Positions 51,687 through 64,000 of a stretch of DNA of 64,000 bases are shown here, in pieces; positions within the stretch are counted from its first letter, which is position 1, and the number at the start of each line of letters is the position of its first letter. This stretch comes from Luscinia megarhynchos (Eukaryota; Chordata; Aves; Passeriformes; Turdidae). A model generated the notes under the pieces. That model saw only the letters and a list, made by a program, of their open reading frames with translations, made no database searches and was not told where the DNA came from. The position numbers and the translations under genes were made by a program. The DNA is taken from positions 47,911,451-47,975,450 of the forward strand of contig CM067564.1 in assembly GCA_034336665.1 (NCBI GenBank), written 5' to 3'.

Positions 51687-53680
51687 GTCTCTTAATTACA
51701 TGTCTGAATGTGTGGTGAGGATTTGGCCTTGGCTCCTGCAGAGACAATGTGATGGTGTCAGGCCATGCAGGGTGCTCCAGCCAGGCTTCTGCAGATGAAT
51801 CATCTGAAGGGCTGCTCTTGAAGGATTGGGCTCTTGCATTTGATTCACTCTCCTTGGCAAGCTGAAAATAGTGTGCATTGTTCTCATAATCCTTAGCAAC
51901 TTGAAAACTGCCATGAATTGAATACATTTTAATCTTTACCTACAGCAAGGAAATAGGCTAATTCAGTTATTCCTGCAGTTCCTTAGCCAACGTTAATTAA
52001 CTGATGGCTTTGTATTTTTCCAGCAGTTTTCTAAACATTTCCCTTATCATTTCAATGAGCCCTTTACAAATTTGAGCCATAGTGAATAGATTTATTTCTA
52101 CCACGTGCATTAGTAAGTCCAAGCAGTATGTTAAAGTATAACTGTCCAGGAAACAAAGACCCACTCCCACAATCTCATAAATCATAGATTACCAAGATTA
52201 GTAATCCCCTGATATTATTTTTGCAGGGAAGTTATTAACAGTGATGTCATAGAACAAAAACACATTAAGTTGAGGTTGAGAAGTGGTACATTATGGAGTT
52301 GTAGGGTACATACAGGACAGAGACCACAGACCCAACAATCCTGCACCAAATTGATCTGAAATGACTGAATTTCATCTTTGGCTATTCTGAGTACTGTCTT
52401 GAGCTGCACTTTCTTTATTTCCTCTGAAATACACTCCTCAGACGATTTATGAGTAATTTGGAGGATGACTGATGTGTGGTCAGATAAACTGGAAATGCCC
52501 TCTTCCTTTTACTTTTCCTTGGTGCAACAAATGCCTTAAAGGGACCTTTGAGGACTGTGTGGAGGGATTGGAAGCAGGACAGAGAACAAACAGGACTAGT
52601 GGGATGGGGATGGTGGTGAGCAGCACTGATCTGCTGTACCCAGCCAAGGAGCTGGTATCAGCTCTGGCACTGCCCAGGGCTTTCTCAACCCTGCAGAATG
52701 CAGAGACTGTCTCCGTGCTCACATCTAGAGGCACAACATGCTGTGGCTGAGTTCAGCTAGGAATTTTCTGCTAACTTTGATGGAATCAGTCCTGTAGGCA
52801 AAAGATCAGGGTTTGCCTCTGGAAAGAGCTGTAAAAATTAAAAAGAAAAAAAATACCAAACAAACCAGCATTGCATGGGATGGTAGAGTGGTTGTATTAA
52901 GCTAGGGAAGCAAATACTTTGGTGAACGAAATTTGCAGATAGAAGAGTAGGAGTGGACCAAACCTGCTGCTCATGGTGAGGAATTCTTCCCAGGCCTATC
53001 TGGTTCAGGTTTACTAAACTAAGAGTGCAAAGGGCTCATTCATGACTTCTGGGCAAGCCTAGGGCAAACTGCACCTACCTGCTTGTGGCCAGGCTGCCCT
53101 GCACCTCATGGACATCCACAGCACAGAGCAGTGGCCCCTGTCTCCATGAGGTGCCATGATGTCCCTCAAATATGATCAGTGTGCTGCTGGGCATTTTTCA
53201 GATCAGAGTGCCTCACAGCAGAACGAGGACCATGTTGCCTCTTTCACAGAGTGTGTGACCAGTGTGGGAAACTGGAATGTGCTGGAGAGATCACATTGTA
53301 CTGACCCAAACCAGAGCCAGGGTGTGACCTAGGAGGGGATCCTTGAATCTCATGCATTCTGTGCCAAAGTGAGTGCTTAGGCTCATTTCCAGACCATTTT
53401 TTAAATTTGTAGGTGTGTCCCTCTAAGCCGAGGGAGACCCCAAAGTCCTGACAGTGGATTGGCATGGTCAAATCCTCAAGCAAATCCACAACCTTTTAGA
53501 GAGGAGCTTTGTGTGTCCCACCCCAGTCAGTTTGAGGGCTGGGGAGGGGGTCTCTGGGCTGGGCTCAGTGTCCCTGGTGCTGGAGCTGGGCTGGGTGCTC
53601 CTGTTCCAGGGCACTGCTGATCCCAAGCACAGCAGCTGGTGGGTAGGAGTCAGTGCTGAGGCAGCCTCCTGTGCTTCCCT
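51687..53680. other. Intron 3 block: no recognised gene
   Basis: Unique-looking intronic sequence. Open frames up to 92 codons occur on both strands without a domain. Nothing else is supported. Confidence 0.7.
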
Positions 53681-53816
53681 GGCGGTGTGAAGAGCTGCTG
53701 GGCCGAGAGGGAGGGGAGGAGGCAGCAGGTTGGGAGGATGCAGTCACGGCTCTGCCTCTCCTCCTGCTCGCAGTCCCACGCTGGCTGAGTCAGCTGGGGA
53801 GCGGCGAGACACGCGG
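53681..53816. promoter_or_regulatory. CpG-dense patch containing a Maf/AP-1 palindrome (candidate enhancer)
   Basis: Nine CpGs lie in about 136 bp, inside a GC-richer stretch of roughly 53.5-53.9 kb. At 53784-53794 is GCTGAGTCAGC, an exact palindrome that is the core of the T-MARE (Maf/NF-E2/BACH family) and contains the AP-1 site TGAGTCA. The combination makes this a reasonable intronic enhancer candidate. It is not long enough for a CpG-island promoter, and no transcript is inferred. Confidence 0.4.
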
Positions 53817-54863
53817 GTGGGCTCTGGGGAAAGCCCACTCAGAGTGGGGAAGAGAGAGCCAACAGCACCCCATCTGGGGGGCTTCAAGCCTGATGGGCTG
53901 TGCCTGGTTGTTGCAGAGTGGATGAGGGTGAGGAAGACTATGCTGCAAGGCTGTGTGTGTGGAAGGAGCTGTGTGCTGTCTCACACATGAAAATCATGAT
54001 TTGGCATCATGGTTGACTGCTAGGATGCTCAGCCTCCAGCATGGAACAAGCCACCACGTTTGAGCTGCTGAGAGCAGCTCAGCAAGATGTGCAATCCCCA
54101 GCACAACATCCAAGGAGTTTCCTGTTCTTGCTGCCCTTCAGCCCTTGTGTCGTGGGTTGATTCACACAGCCAACCCAGCACTCAAACACTGTTCTGATCA
54201 ATAACACTTTTACAGAGCTCTCCAGGAGCTACTTAATGTGTTTTATATCATTCTCAGTTCAGATGTGCAAGGGTGAGCCTTGAAATCAAGTTTATGTTCA
54301 GCAGTAATGCAGAGAAGAATTAACAAAGGCTTCAAAGTTAAATTATCCAAGACAGCATGTCAAGCCATTGAATTTCAGTTCAGCAGCATGCCAAAATATT
54401 CCATGATGTGTCTTATGATGTATTTCCTTGTTTCTTATAATTTGAGTAGTAGGAAAGTGATTAAAAATAAGACTGCATCCCTATGTTTCTATTTGATTCA
54501 CTATCTGAAATTTCAAGATATTTAAAAGGTATTTATACTCATACATTTAGGCTTTTGCAGTCATTCATTTTACTATGCAGTTTTAAAGTGACTCAGTTCA
54601 GCAATTAAGGTCTAAACTAAATTGTCAAACACACAAAAAGATATTTGCATGTGTTACTTACAGCATCCATTTCAGGCTGATTTCCCAGAGAGAAACATGG
54701 GCCTTTCTGTTCCTTCCCTACATATCACCATTGACTAATCAGAGATGTATCTGATGGAGGAGTAGAGTTATATCTTGGATATAAGTGGATCCCTGTGCTT
54801 TTTATGTCAGTATCTTCCTGCTAAAGAGAGATCCTACTGCAGTGCCTTTAACAGAAGGAAAAT

Positions 54864-54950
54864 ACATATTCTGGTGAGTTTTGAAAGCAATAGCATGTGC
54901 CCCATAAACAGCTCAGTGTTTCCTGGTGACTGAAACAGAGGGGTGTTTCC
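54864..54950. repeat. Unidentified direct repeat, copy A
   Basis: This segment resembles 55853-55937. The best-matched 38 bases, 54893-54930, pair with 55882-55919 with six mismatches and share CCATAAACAGCTCAG. Similarity also extends into ACATATTCT upstream and CAGAG..GTGTTT downstream with small gaps. The family is not recognised. It may be an old dispersed repeat or a local duplication. Confidence 0.65.
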
Positions 54951-55353
54951 TTTTCCAAGTATAGAGTGGTTATTTTGAGGGCTTGACAGGGGAATGTAGA
55001 GATTCATGCATCACCCACGATGTTTGAAAAAGCATTAGGGATATTGAGACTATCTGAGACAAGAAGTACAGAAATGTTTTAAGAGGCTGGTAGAGGTGCC
55101 TGAGAAGAGTTTAAAAGAGCTCAGAAGGTTACTTTGACCAAGCAGTGGTGAATACAGGGTATGTTATGCACAGAATGTGGTGGATGCAGGCTGCTGTTGG
55201 AAAACAGTGACAGACTTTTCTGATTCCAAACTCTGACTGCAGGTGCTGGGAAAAGCCAGGAGACAATTCCTGTGGTGCAGTTAACCTGCAGCAGCAAGTG
55301 TGGCTCTGTAGATCTTTCTGTTTCTCAAGAAGAAACATCAGGAAACCCCCAGT

Positions 55354-55592
55354 CCAGGACACAGTCATAAGCTGCACCAAGGGAAATACAGGTTGGATAT
55401 GAGGAAAAAGTTTATTATGGAAAGAGTTATAAAGTACTGGAATGGTCTGCCCAGGAAGATGGTGGAGTCACCATCCCTGGTTGTGTTTAAAATAAAAGGA
55501 TATTACACTTGGTGCCATGATCTAGTTGAGGTGTTAGGGCATGGGATGATCTTGAAGGTCTCTCCCAACCAGTGATTCTGTGTGATTCTGTG
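55354..55592 (+). mobile_element. CR1 LINE 3'-end fragment (sense)
   Basis: The + strand reads CCAGGACACAGTCATAAGCT, ACAGGTTGGATATGAGGAAA, GTACTGGAATGGTCTGCCCA, GGTGGAGTCACCATCCCTGG, CACTTGGTGCCATGATCTAG, GATGATCTTGAAGGTCTCTC and ends CAGTGATTCTGTGTGATTCT plus GTG. This is a CR1 tail in sense orientation with its typical short 3' terminal repeat of a TGATTCTGTG unit. It is about 240 bp, 5'-truncated and carries no intact reading frame. Confidence 0.94.
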
Positions 55593-55852
55593 AAACCATG
55601 CTCTGGGAGGGCATTTGGGTTAAAACCTTATGTGTGCATGTGGGACACTGCTCAAAACCCTTGAAGTCAGAGTGAGTTTTTCCATATGCTCAGCGAGCTG
55701 TGATTCAGGCTCTGACTGAGGTGAGGAGAAGGAAGTATCCATTTTCTCAGGGAAAAGTAAATACCGGCTGCAGAAAATTCTATTCAGCAAGAAATTCCAA
55801 AGAAAACTTTGGAGCTCATCTCTCCTGTGACATTAAGTTATGGTAATTTTAA

Positions 55853-55937
55853 CATATTCTTTTGAATTTTGGAAGACAGTAACATGTGCTCCATAAACAG
55901 CTCAGAGTTTCCCAGTGGCAGAGAAGTGTTTGTGGTT
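55853..55937. repeat. Unidentified direct repeat, copy B
   Basis: Partner of 54864-54950 in the same orientation, about 989 bp downstream. The two copies flank the CR1 at 55354-55592. Outside the ~80-bp core the flanks do not align clearly by eye, so a long segmental duplication is not supported. Confidence 0.65.
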
Positions 55938-56885
55938 TGGGTGTTAGTGATGAGGTTTCCAGATGCCCTCAGAAGGAGAAGGAGATCCTGACAGGGTTTG
56001 TGATACAGCAGCAGTGGTGATTCCAATGGTAGCTCACAGGGGAAGAGCAGCAGAATTTGGGAAGCAGCCCATTGGGTGCAAGACCTCAGGGAACAGCCAC
56101 ACTCTGAAAGGACATCAGAGCTGAGGTTTCCATGGTGGGTACTGGGTTTGAGACATCCACCTCAGAGAGGGTAGGAATAGCGCGAAAGGAAGAAAAGCAT
56201 GAAAGAAAGGAAATTTTTATTATGAGTATGAGGACACACTTTCCCAGTTGTTGAAGTTCTCTGAATAAAATGTGAGCAGATCTGTCGCTCAAAGCTGAGC
56301 AGTACAGAGAAGTGGAGAGCAATTCTGCAACTCAGAGACAACAATTAAAAGTTTGATGGACTTGATGCATGAGTTTTTCATCCTGCTTCTGCCTAGTGTA
56401 GTTTGAAATTGCCTCTAATGCCAAGAAAATTAGAGCAGAAACTGGCTGATATTGCCAATGCATTGGGCCTGGTTCCCCAAGGTCTGTAATGGGCCGTATA
56501 ATGAATTTCCTCCTAAAATTTTGCATAGAACATTTTGTGTTTTAGTGATGGAAAACTTGGCTCAGGCTGATACTCCTCTGGAGTAAAAAATTTTCTAAGT
56601 AACATTTGTCTTCAGATTTTACCACATTTTATAAATGGCTTTGTTCTGTTTACCTTTTTCCAAATAGGAAAATTCACTCTGTAAAAGAAAATTCTTTCAA
56701 GATCTAGTCTGAATATAGAAACTACTTCTGTGCAAATCTGAATATAAACTTAAGGGACCAACTAAACCTCTTGAGGATATTACATCAATCTCAAAGTTAA
56801 TAAGGTGGAAGAGAATGCATTTTAGATTTTATATTAACTTCCTTCAGACTAAGAACCATTTTTCCTTGCACTTCAGTTTTCATCT

Positions 56886-56906
56886 CATTAATTTATTAAT
56901 AATTAA
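56886..56906. promoter_or_regulatory. Cluster of TAAT homeodomain cores
   Basis: CATTAATTTATTAATAATTAA contains several overlapping ATTA/TAAT cores in 21 bp. Like the cluster at 29971-29993, it may simply reflect AT-rich composition. Confidence 0.2.
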
Positions 56907-59900
56907 ACAGCTGAAAAATAAAAGATCTCTTATTTCTCATATAACATCAATCAATAGATTTCTAATTAACCAGCCCTAGAGCACCAAGAAGTAGTTGCTC
57001 CAGCAACTGTTTCTACTATCAGCAAATTTTAGTTGGAGAAATAGGGTTTAATTGTTTTTCTGTTCCAGAACAGAAACCAGAGGGCAGCTGAGTTTTTTAG
57101 CACAAGGGCCAAATTTAAGGTGGCACCTTGGGAGCATCTCCAGCATCCTGGGCCCATGTATGTGCTCTAGGTGGATCCTGGTTTGTGGGGTGATGCATTC
57201 CATCCTCTCTTGGTTGGAAAACCTGAGAGGATGGACAGGGAAGGGTCCAACCTGACTATGGGATGCTGTGATGTTCTGTGCTGAGGGGTTAGCAAGGCAT
57301 GGAAACATTGCTCTTACCTTGGAGATCTCACAAGTCCTGCAGCTCACAGATCAGAAAAACAGCAGAAGGTGATGGGAAACATTTGGAAGGGGAAAAATAT
57401 GCTGTAGGGCACAGAAGGAGCCTGTGGTGGTGTCAAAACAGAAAGACACAGTTTTCAAAACCTAGCTTTGCCCGTTTCCAGGCTGAAGCTGTATAGCCAG
57501 CTACTCTCCAACACTTCAGAAACCTCCTGTGATTTGCTGGAAGAGAAAGTGTTGAAGGTATATTTCATCTTGTGATCCTGCAAATGCTTTCTGATGTAAT
57601 TTTGCCCCCATAAATAACCCCCTACCCATGGAATTGAGAATCACATTCTCAGATTATAGCTCCTGATGTGCCAAGTGCCTCTGGCTAAAGAGATCTCAGT
57701 CCATGGAAAATATCCCTAGAAAATCTTTCCAGACTGATCAGTGTGCTCTTTCACAGTCATTTAAAATAAATCTTTCCTAATAACTGGAAGGACAGCCGTG
57801 TGTATGGGGTGAAACTGCAGGAGCTCTTTGGCAGTCTCAAATTCTTCCTGCTAGCGTGGTACTGAGGCTCCTCCTGTGGGGATCAGGGAGAAATACAAAG
57901 GATGAAAATACTAGAAATAAGGAGAAAAAGTGGCTGAGGAAGGAAGAGAAACACCAGCTAAACACTGAAGGATGAATGAATCACTCAATATTCCTGCCAA
58001 ATGTACAAAACAAACCCAATAGCTGTCCTCTTCTTGCTACGAGCACTCAGAAGTTGCTGTTTTGTTTTGTGCTTTTTGTTGGAAGTAGTAGCCCAGATTC
58101 AGGCTGAAATCAGGATCCTGTTGCTTTGGGTGTTTTTACAGGCAAACACAGACAGGTTAATGATGTTGTGTGATCTCCAGGAAAGCCGTGGCATCCCGGA
58201 GTTCAGGCTCTGCTGCCATGCAGAAAGCAGCACAGAGTTGCTTTGCTGTGGCTCAGGTGTGACTCCTGCCACCCTTTCCTGGAATGACATCTGCTGTGTC
58301 CTCCTGAGAGGACATACTGCCTGGTCACCATCTTCTCCCACTCTTGGTTAACACTTCTCGTAGTCCAGGGAGAGGTTTGCACAATTACTAATCAGACCTA
58401 TGCAATGAAGCTTTGCAAATTTGGGTTTTCTCGGTATCCACCAAAGCAGGTGGATTAGTTTGTCACAACCCCAGTGGTGACCCTGACCCAGATTGGGATG
58501 TATCATGAGGCTAGATTTGTCACAGGAGTGGTATTGCACATCCACTCTGGCCCTGTCTGAACTTCCATTTAGGAGGTTCAGATCTGGGAATAAAACTTGC
58601 AGAGTTCAGTCAGTACAATGGTGGAGAGGTAAGGACTGGGCTGTGCAGAAATGAGAGATAAGGGGCAGATTCCAGGAGGGACTTGGGCATCCCAAATGAC
58701 ATTTAGCTGGAGTACAGGGGTTGACAGTCAAACCTGTCATAATGAAGACACTCAGCTGCTGCCATCCCTGAGGGTGGGAACAGCTTCCTAAGTTGTTATT
58801 TACTCCAGTCTCTGACCAGTAATGAGCTCGGCACTAACTTAATTAGCTAAATGATCAAGTTCTTCCTCTGCTGAGCCCTGGGCAAGGTGGGTTTGGCAGG
58901 AGTCTTCCTGCACACCCAACACAGACATGGTCAGAGACCTTCCCTGGAAGGGGAACTGCAGCTTCTGCTGGTTCCAGACCTCTGTGCCTGGGTACCCATC
59001 CACACACTGGTGATGGGGCTTTGATTCCTCCTGGAAAAAATGACAAGGGAATGCCTGAAAAAGCTTAATGCTTAATTTTAGTATCTGAGGTTTTTATCTT
59101 TCTTTTTTTTCCTTTTTGTGTTCTGTATTTCCAAAGCCACATATACAACTCTCTTTCAAGATTTATGAAGTCATAGGGGAAAACAGTGAAGCTTTGTAAG
59201 AAACAAAACATCAATTCTATAGAAAAGCAGCATAACATTACTTAATACTTTTCTTTTTACATCATAGGATGATTTTTGTGAAACTTTATTCCGCATCTAA
59301 TCTTGTAAAAAAGATAAATCAGAGAGAAAACACATCGCCAGTGCTTTCTGGACTGCTCACTTTTACAAATCAATGATAAAAATATTTCATAAAATTCTGT
59401 ATACTTAAAGTTTACTTTCACATATCTTACTGTTCTTGATTTTTCTGCTTTTGTGGTCTGGGGTAGACAACTTAACTTCCTTTGTATCAGAGGAAGTCAA
59501 AAGCCCAAGAGACGAATTTTAATTAGGAGGCAATCAAACCACCAGATGGCTCTCTGATGTCTTAAATCTACACTTGGGTGAAATAAATTGGCTTTTCTTA
59601 AAAACAGCCCTAGAGTAAATTTTAAACAATGCCCCAAAGCTGAAACATAAAGTAGTTCTGCATAGTTGTGAGAATAATTTGTAGACTCTGAGGCATTTGT
59701 CAGAGTGTTTTATTTGTTTAATAAAAAGCATTAATGTTTGAATTACTGGTTGCTTTTGCACTGTGCCCTGTGATCTATTCCCAGTATGACTGTTTGAAAA
59801 TATTTTTAATGTTTGGGTTTAGTTATACCAAATTACAGAAAATAAACAAAAAATAAGTGAATTCTTCCCAATTTTTAGTCTCAATGTTGTGTTCATTATG

Positions 59901-60560
59901 AGAATGGTGACAGCCTGTGCTCTGAACCCCCAGCACTGCAGGGTGTGGGATGGGTATTTCCAAGTGGGGTGGTGAGGGCAGGGGGACAAGGTGACCTCCC
60001 CAGATCAGTGAGGCTGTGAGGAGAGGAGGAGCACAGGGATAAGCTCTGGCCATCCTCAGTACCCTGAACCAGGAGAGGAAACCATCAGAGTGACAGGGCA
60101 GAGCAGCACGGCAGAGAGGAGACCTGGGAAGTCTCTGATACCCCACTCACTGTACTGGGACCTGCTGAAATCACTCATATCTATTTTTTCTAGGTGGATG
60201 CATTTGTCTTTCCCTGCAGTTGAGGCTCTTCACAGAGTATTTGTGGGATCACATCTTTATGCCATGTCCCGTCTGTTGTTTGAGGACCTTAGGGCCAAAA
60301 TCAAAGCTTTTTAGTCAGGGAATAAAATGCCAGCTGACTGCACGGGATTCAAAGCTCAGCATCTCACTGCTTTTTCAGGATGGATATAGAAATTTACCAT
60401 CTTGCCTTGGCTGGTGGCTCATGTGCCAGCATGGACCAGATGCCAGCAGAAGTGCACCGTCCCACCCTGGCGCTGCTGCCCTGCAGCGTTTGCATCTGCT
60501 GCTGCAGGAGGGAATATCCTGAACCACAGCTCACTGTTCAGCAGTGGGTTCAGCTGCTGT

Positions 60561-60578
60561 CTCTCTCTCTCTCTCTCT
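60561..60578. repeat. (CT)9 microsatellite
   Basis: Nine perfect CT dinucleotides preceded by GCTGCTGT. A simple repeat, likely length-polymorphic. Confidence 0.96.
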
Positions 60579-63500
60579 GTTTGGCAGCTCACTCTGGGTT
60601 TCTAAATTATCTACATTTTTGTGCCTATAAATAACGATGGCAGCAGAAACTGTGACTATTGTTGTGCCGTCTGTCTCTGGAGCAAGCCCAGGCTTGTCAT
60701 CTCACTGCTCCACTGAGGAGCTGCTGCTTTCTTTGTAGTCTCTGCATGGCATTTCAGCCTGATCTTTTATTTGGAACCTTGATCTCAGGGTAGTCAAGAA
60801 GTCCAGTGCAGAAACCTGTGGGTGCCAGGGCAGGTCTAACACTGCAGGGACAGTTATGGCAGCAGCAATGCCATTTTCTCTGCTGGGCCAGGTTTGTGGT
60901 GAACACCATGGTTGTGTGATGGACACAGCACACTGTTTGAGGCCCAGAACCTGGAGTCTCTTGTACTTGACCCAAGGGATATCTGTTCTTGCAAGCTGAG
61001 GTGTTTTGGGATGTGGCTGTTATTCTACAACAATGTTGTTAGTCCATTGTATTGTCAGTGCTTGAATTTGGAAGCACTTATTAATTAACATGTTCTTTCT
61101 CCTAGGTGAACCATAGAAAAAATTTTAATAATGCAGCTTGGTTCTGCATCTTCAAATAAGGCTTTGGGCAGCTCTGAAAGTCAAGTTCTGCTGGTTTTGT
61201 GTCAGAACTTTCAGCCTTGGGAGCACTGGGCTATCAGGCATTGACTTATGGGAGGGTCAGGCATCTCTGCATTTAGGTGGCACTTAGGGCAGGACCTGCA
61301 GCACAACAATAATAAAAACAATTATAAAAAACCCCAAATTATATAAATATCTGCTCCATTTTCACAATAAATAGTTTATTTCAATGGAGTATTTTACAGA
61401 GGTGCTTTTAATGTACTGGAATAGCACTGTAACAAAAAGCACTTTAACAAGGGGTTTCCAGCCTGGTGTTTAACAGCTGCAACAGGGGAAACATTTGGCA
61501 TTTCTGTTTTCCTAACCTCCTGAGAACACACCAGTGAGACTCCTCTTAATTGAACCCTTAAACTTTTAATGCAGTCCCTGGACTGATATGCATTTGCCCT
61601 ATATTTTACTTAGCTAATAAATGGTTGAGTAAGGCCTGCACTTGGCCTATTAAAGTGAATTGATGACATTTTAATATTGCACAGGGAATACCACAGGCCA
61701 AATAGAAAACAGACATCTGTGGCACTGAGACGGGTCAATTCTGGCACTGGGCTGAGCTCTGGACCAGGGAGCTGAGCTCTTGCAACCAGAGCAGCAGGAA
61801 TAACACAGCAAGAACAGGAGAGCATTTTCATCAGTGGCTTTGGATGTTCATACCTGGCTATAATTCATTATTTAAGGGCTGCCTAAAGCACTTTATAAAT
61901 CATCACTGTGAAATCTGTTTTCCATGCTGGTCTGTAACACACAACGAGAGTGAATGGCTTCTTCCATTGCATAAATACACCTGGTTTTCCTGCTGGAGGG
62001 ATGAACACCCTCTGGCTGCAAGGCAATTTCAGCATGGTGACTTTTCCTTTAGTTGTGGAAGACGTGGACTAAGATTACCATCTCATAAAAACATGACAGG
62101 ATGAACATATTTCTTAAAGGGATTAATCTGTCTCCCTACAAAGGTCAAGGGAACAACTGACATTCACTTTAACGGGCCCTGTTGCTGTTCCATGACATTG
62201 GCATCACTATGGCAGTCACGGTGTGAGGAAGTGTTATGGTGCTGAGGGAGTCTTGAGTTATTTTCTGAGAGGTGGAATATTTTCAGAAGGAGGTATGGAA
62301 AACATCCTGTGGTTTATGGCACTTTCCAAGAGCTGGATGTATTGACTTGGTTCCCCTCTCCTCTCTTACATCTGGAGCAGGGGCAGAGCTTGTGCCTCAA
62401 GTCATGAGAGGAACTTTGCTGCTCACAGTTGTCACACCTTGACCTGCCAGCAGCAGCACCTGGGTTATCCAAAATTCCCTCTCCAAGGATCTAAGTCTCT
62501 TTTGAGAGTCACCCTTCACAGGCTTGCCCAAGGTTGCAGAGGAAATGTGTGGCAGAGCAAAGGTTAAAGGCAGATCCTCTTGCCTTGGCCTTTCTGTCTG
62601 TACAAGAGTGCAGTGACCCTGAATATCTCACACCTCCCATCCACTGGCACCAGAATTCTGGGGGGAATTGTGGGGTTGTGTGGTAGCTTTCATATTGTGA
62701 GTATCAGATGTAAATACTGCAGTAACAGTAATTTCTTTGCCATGTCTAGTGTTAGTGAAACTTTGCTTGGTACACAGGCAACCAAAGATTGCCTGACAGC
62801 AGAGAAGTCACAGCATGTAGCTGTGGATATTTACTTTCTTAGCATTTTGTCCTAGTCTCTTTCTTTGGACCAGCAGAGTAGCAGTTCACTGACTTGAATA
62901 CTTTTGAATGCATGGTGCCTGCTTGGCAGTGCCTGGAATGAGAGCACTGATTTTAAAACCATTTTCTGTTTTCAATCTCTGAATCCCTCTTGTGCAGAAA
63001 AGCAGTTGCACTGATAATTTTATTCTAATATTTGTGCATCAGTGTGCAGGTTCCCTCCAAGGAGGGAGGCAACAGCTTGGCTAAAATAAGGACCATAAGA
63101 AAGCTCTCTCATGGGTTATATGCACATACAGGGCATAGATTCTTTAAAAAATAATATTTAAAATAGTGTTATTTTTCAGCTAAGTGCATTGGGCATCATT
63201 TTTCAGATGCTATTGCCAAAATCTGGACACTCAGGATTGCTGTGCAGGGCTGATGAGCCCTCTAGCCAAAGTCTGCATTTCATTTTTGTCCATGAGTTTT
63301 TGCTATGTGCTTTGACTACCGTATTAGGAAAAAAACAATCCTATGTCCATCCATTTCATTAACTCTCTAATGTTTTTAGTGTATAAATCACACATCCCAG
63401 GGTTATATTTGCTAGATTATTTTTTAGGTTTGATCAGTTTGGGATGGAGCAGGAGGTTTTGATTTTAATTTCCACATTTCTGTATTTTTAAGATATACAA

Positions 63501-64000
63501 CAGATGCTTAGGAGCCAGAATTGGAGATATTGGGATAGTCCAGGGCCCAGGAGTATCCCTACAAAATGGAAAAGAAAGATTATAAACTTATATTTTTAAA
63601 TCACTGCTGAATCCATGGCATTATGAGGTCATGTAGTTTTGTGAGCAGGAATGTCCAGGATCTTAACAGATCCTATACTGACCAAATGAATGGGATTTTA
63701 CAGGGCAGTGTAACTATGAAATGTGAAACATGGGGAAATGACATCCTTTACAATCCCCATGGTAGAGCTCAGGGAAGAACTTTGCACAGAGCCTTGCTAA
63801 CAGGAGGCATCAACCAGATGTCTTTGAGGCTTTGGGATGATCCTGTTGGATGCTTTGGAGGCTGGGGAACCTGATAGGAATTATGTTCATGTCTTGACCA
63901 CTCTGCCTCGGGGTGGGACTTACCAGGAGCTGCATTTGGGGTGCCACTCCTGGGAGAGGGATTTTCAGGATGCTGCCCTGTGGGATTGGCAGCAGTGTCA

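Larger units (their letters stand above)
55938..64000. other. Intron 3, distal block: no recognised gene
   Basis: Intronic sequence to the window edge. It contains a TAAT-rich stretch (56886-56906) and a (CT)9 microsatellite (60561-60578). Open frames up to about 116 codons lack domains. No transposon was recognised, and the next kinase exon was not found. Confidence 0.7.

Overview
The window reads as vertebrate nuclear DNA, most likely from a bird. It is almost entirely intronic, and only two short coding exons can be supported. Both are on the + strand and together encode part of the N-lobe of a calcium/calmodulin-dependent protein kinase I. The peptide matches the delta paralogue, CAMK1D, better than CAMK1 or CAMK1G. 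The bird (or at least sauropsid) origin rests on the interspersed repeats. Every recognisable transposon piece is a 5'-truncated CR1 LINE tail, and no Alu, B1, L1 or MIR-like element was seen. Recognisable CR1 covers only about 1.5 kb, roughly 2% of the window. The species cannot be named from this sequence.

Layout. 1-2529 is the 3' end of the intron before the first visible exon, with one CR1 fragment. 2530-2661 is a 132-bp exon covering the end of the glycine-rich loop, the ATP-binding lysine and the alpha-C glutamate region. 2662-38498 is a complete 35.8-kb intron containing three CR1 fragments, simple repeats, a CpG-dense patch near 5.9 kb and a perfect 22-bp palindrome near 8.9 kb. 38499-38573 is a 75-bp exon covering the alpha-C/beta-4 to hinge region. 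38574-64000 is the start of the next intron. It contains four more CR1 fragments, a recent 58-bp tandem duplication, a second CpG-dense patch with a Maf/AP-1 palindrome near 53.8 kb, and a diverged pair of unidentified direct repeats near 55 kb. The next exon, expected to begin with the VSGGELFD segment, was not found, so the intron runs past the window edge.

The two exons join in frame across the large intron (phase 2 at every boundary), with canonical AG acceptors and GTGAGT/GTAAGT donors. The many open frames of 60-180 codons elsewhere have no recognisable domain, repeat a chance pattern on both strands, and are not annotated as genes. No RNA gene, CRISPR array, operon, CpG-island promoter or novel multi-gene system was seen. 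The most useful leads are candidate cis-regulatory patches and small local duplications inside a large kinase-gene intron.
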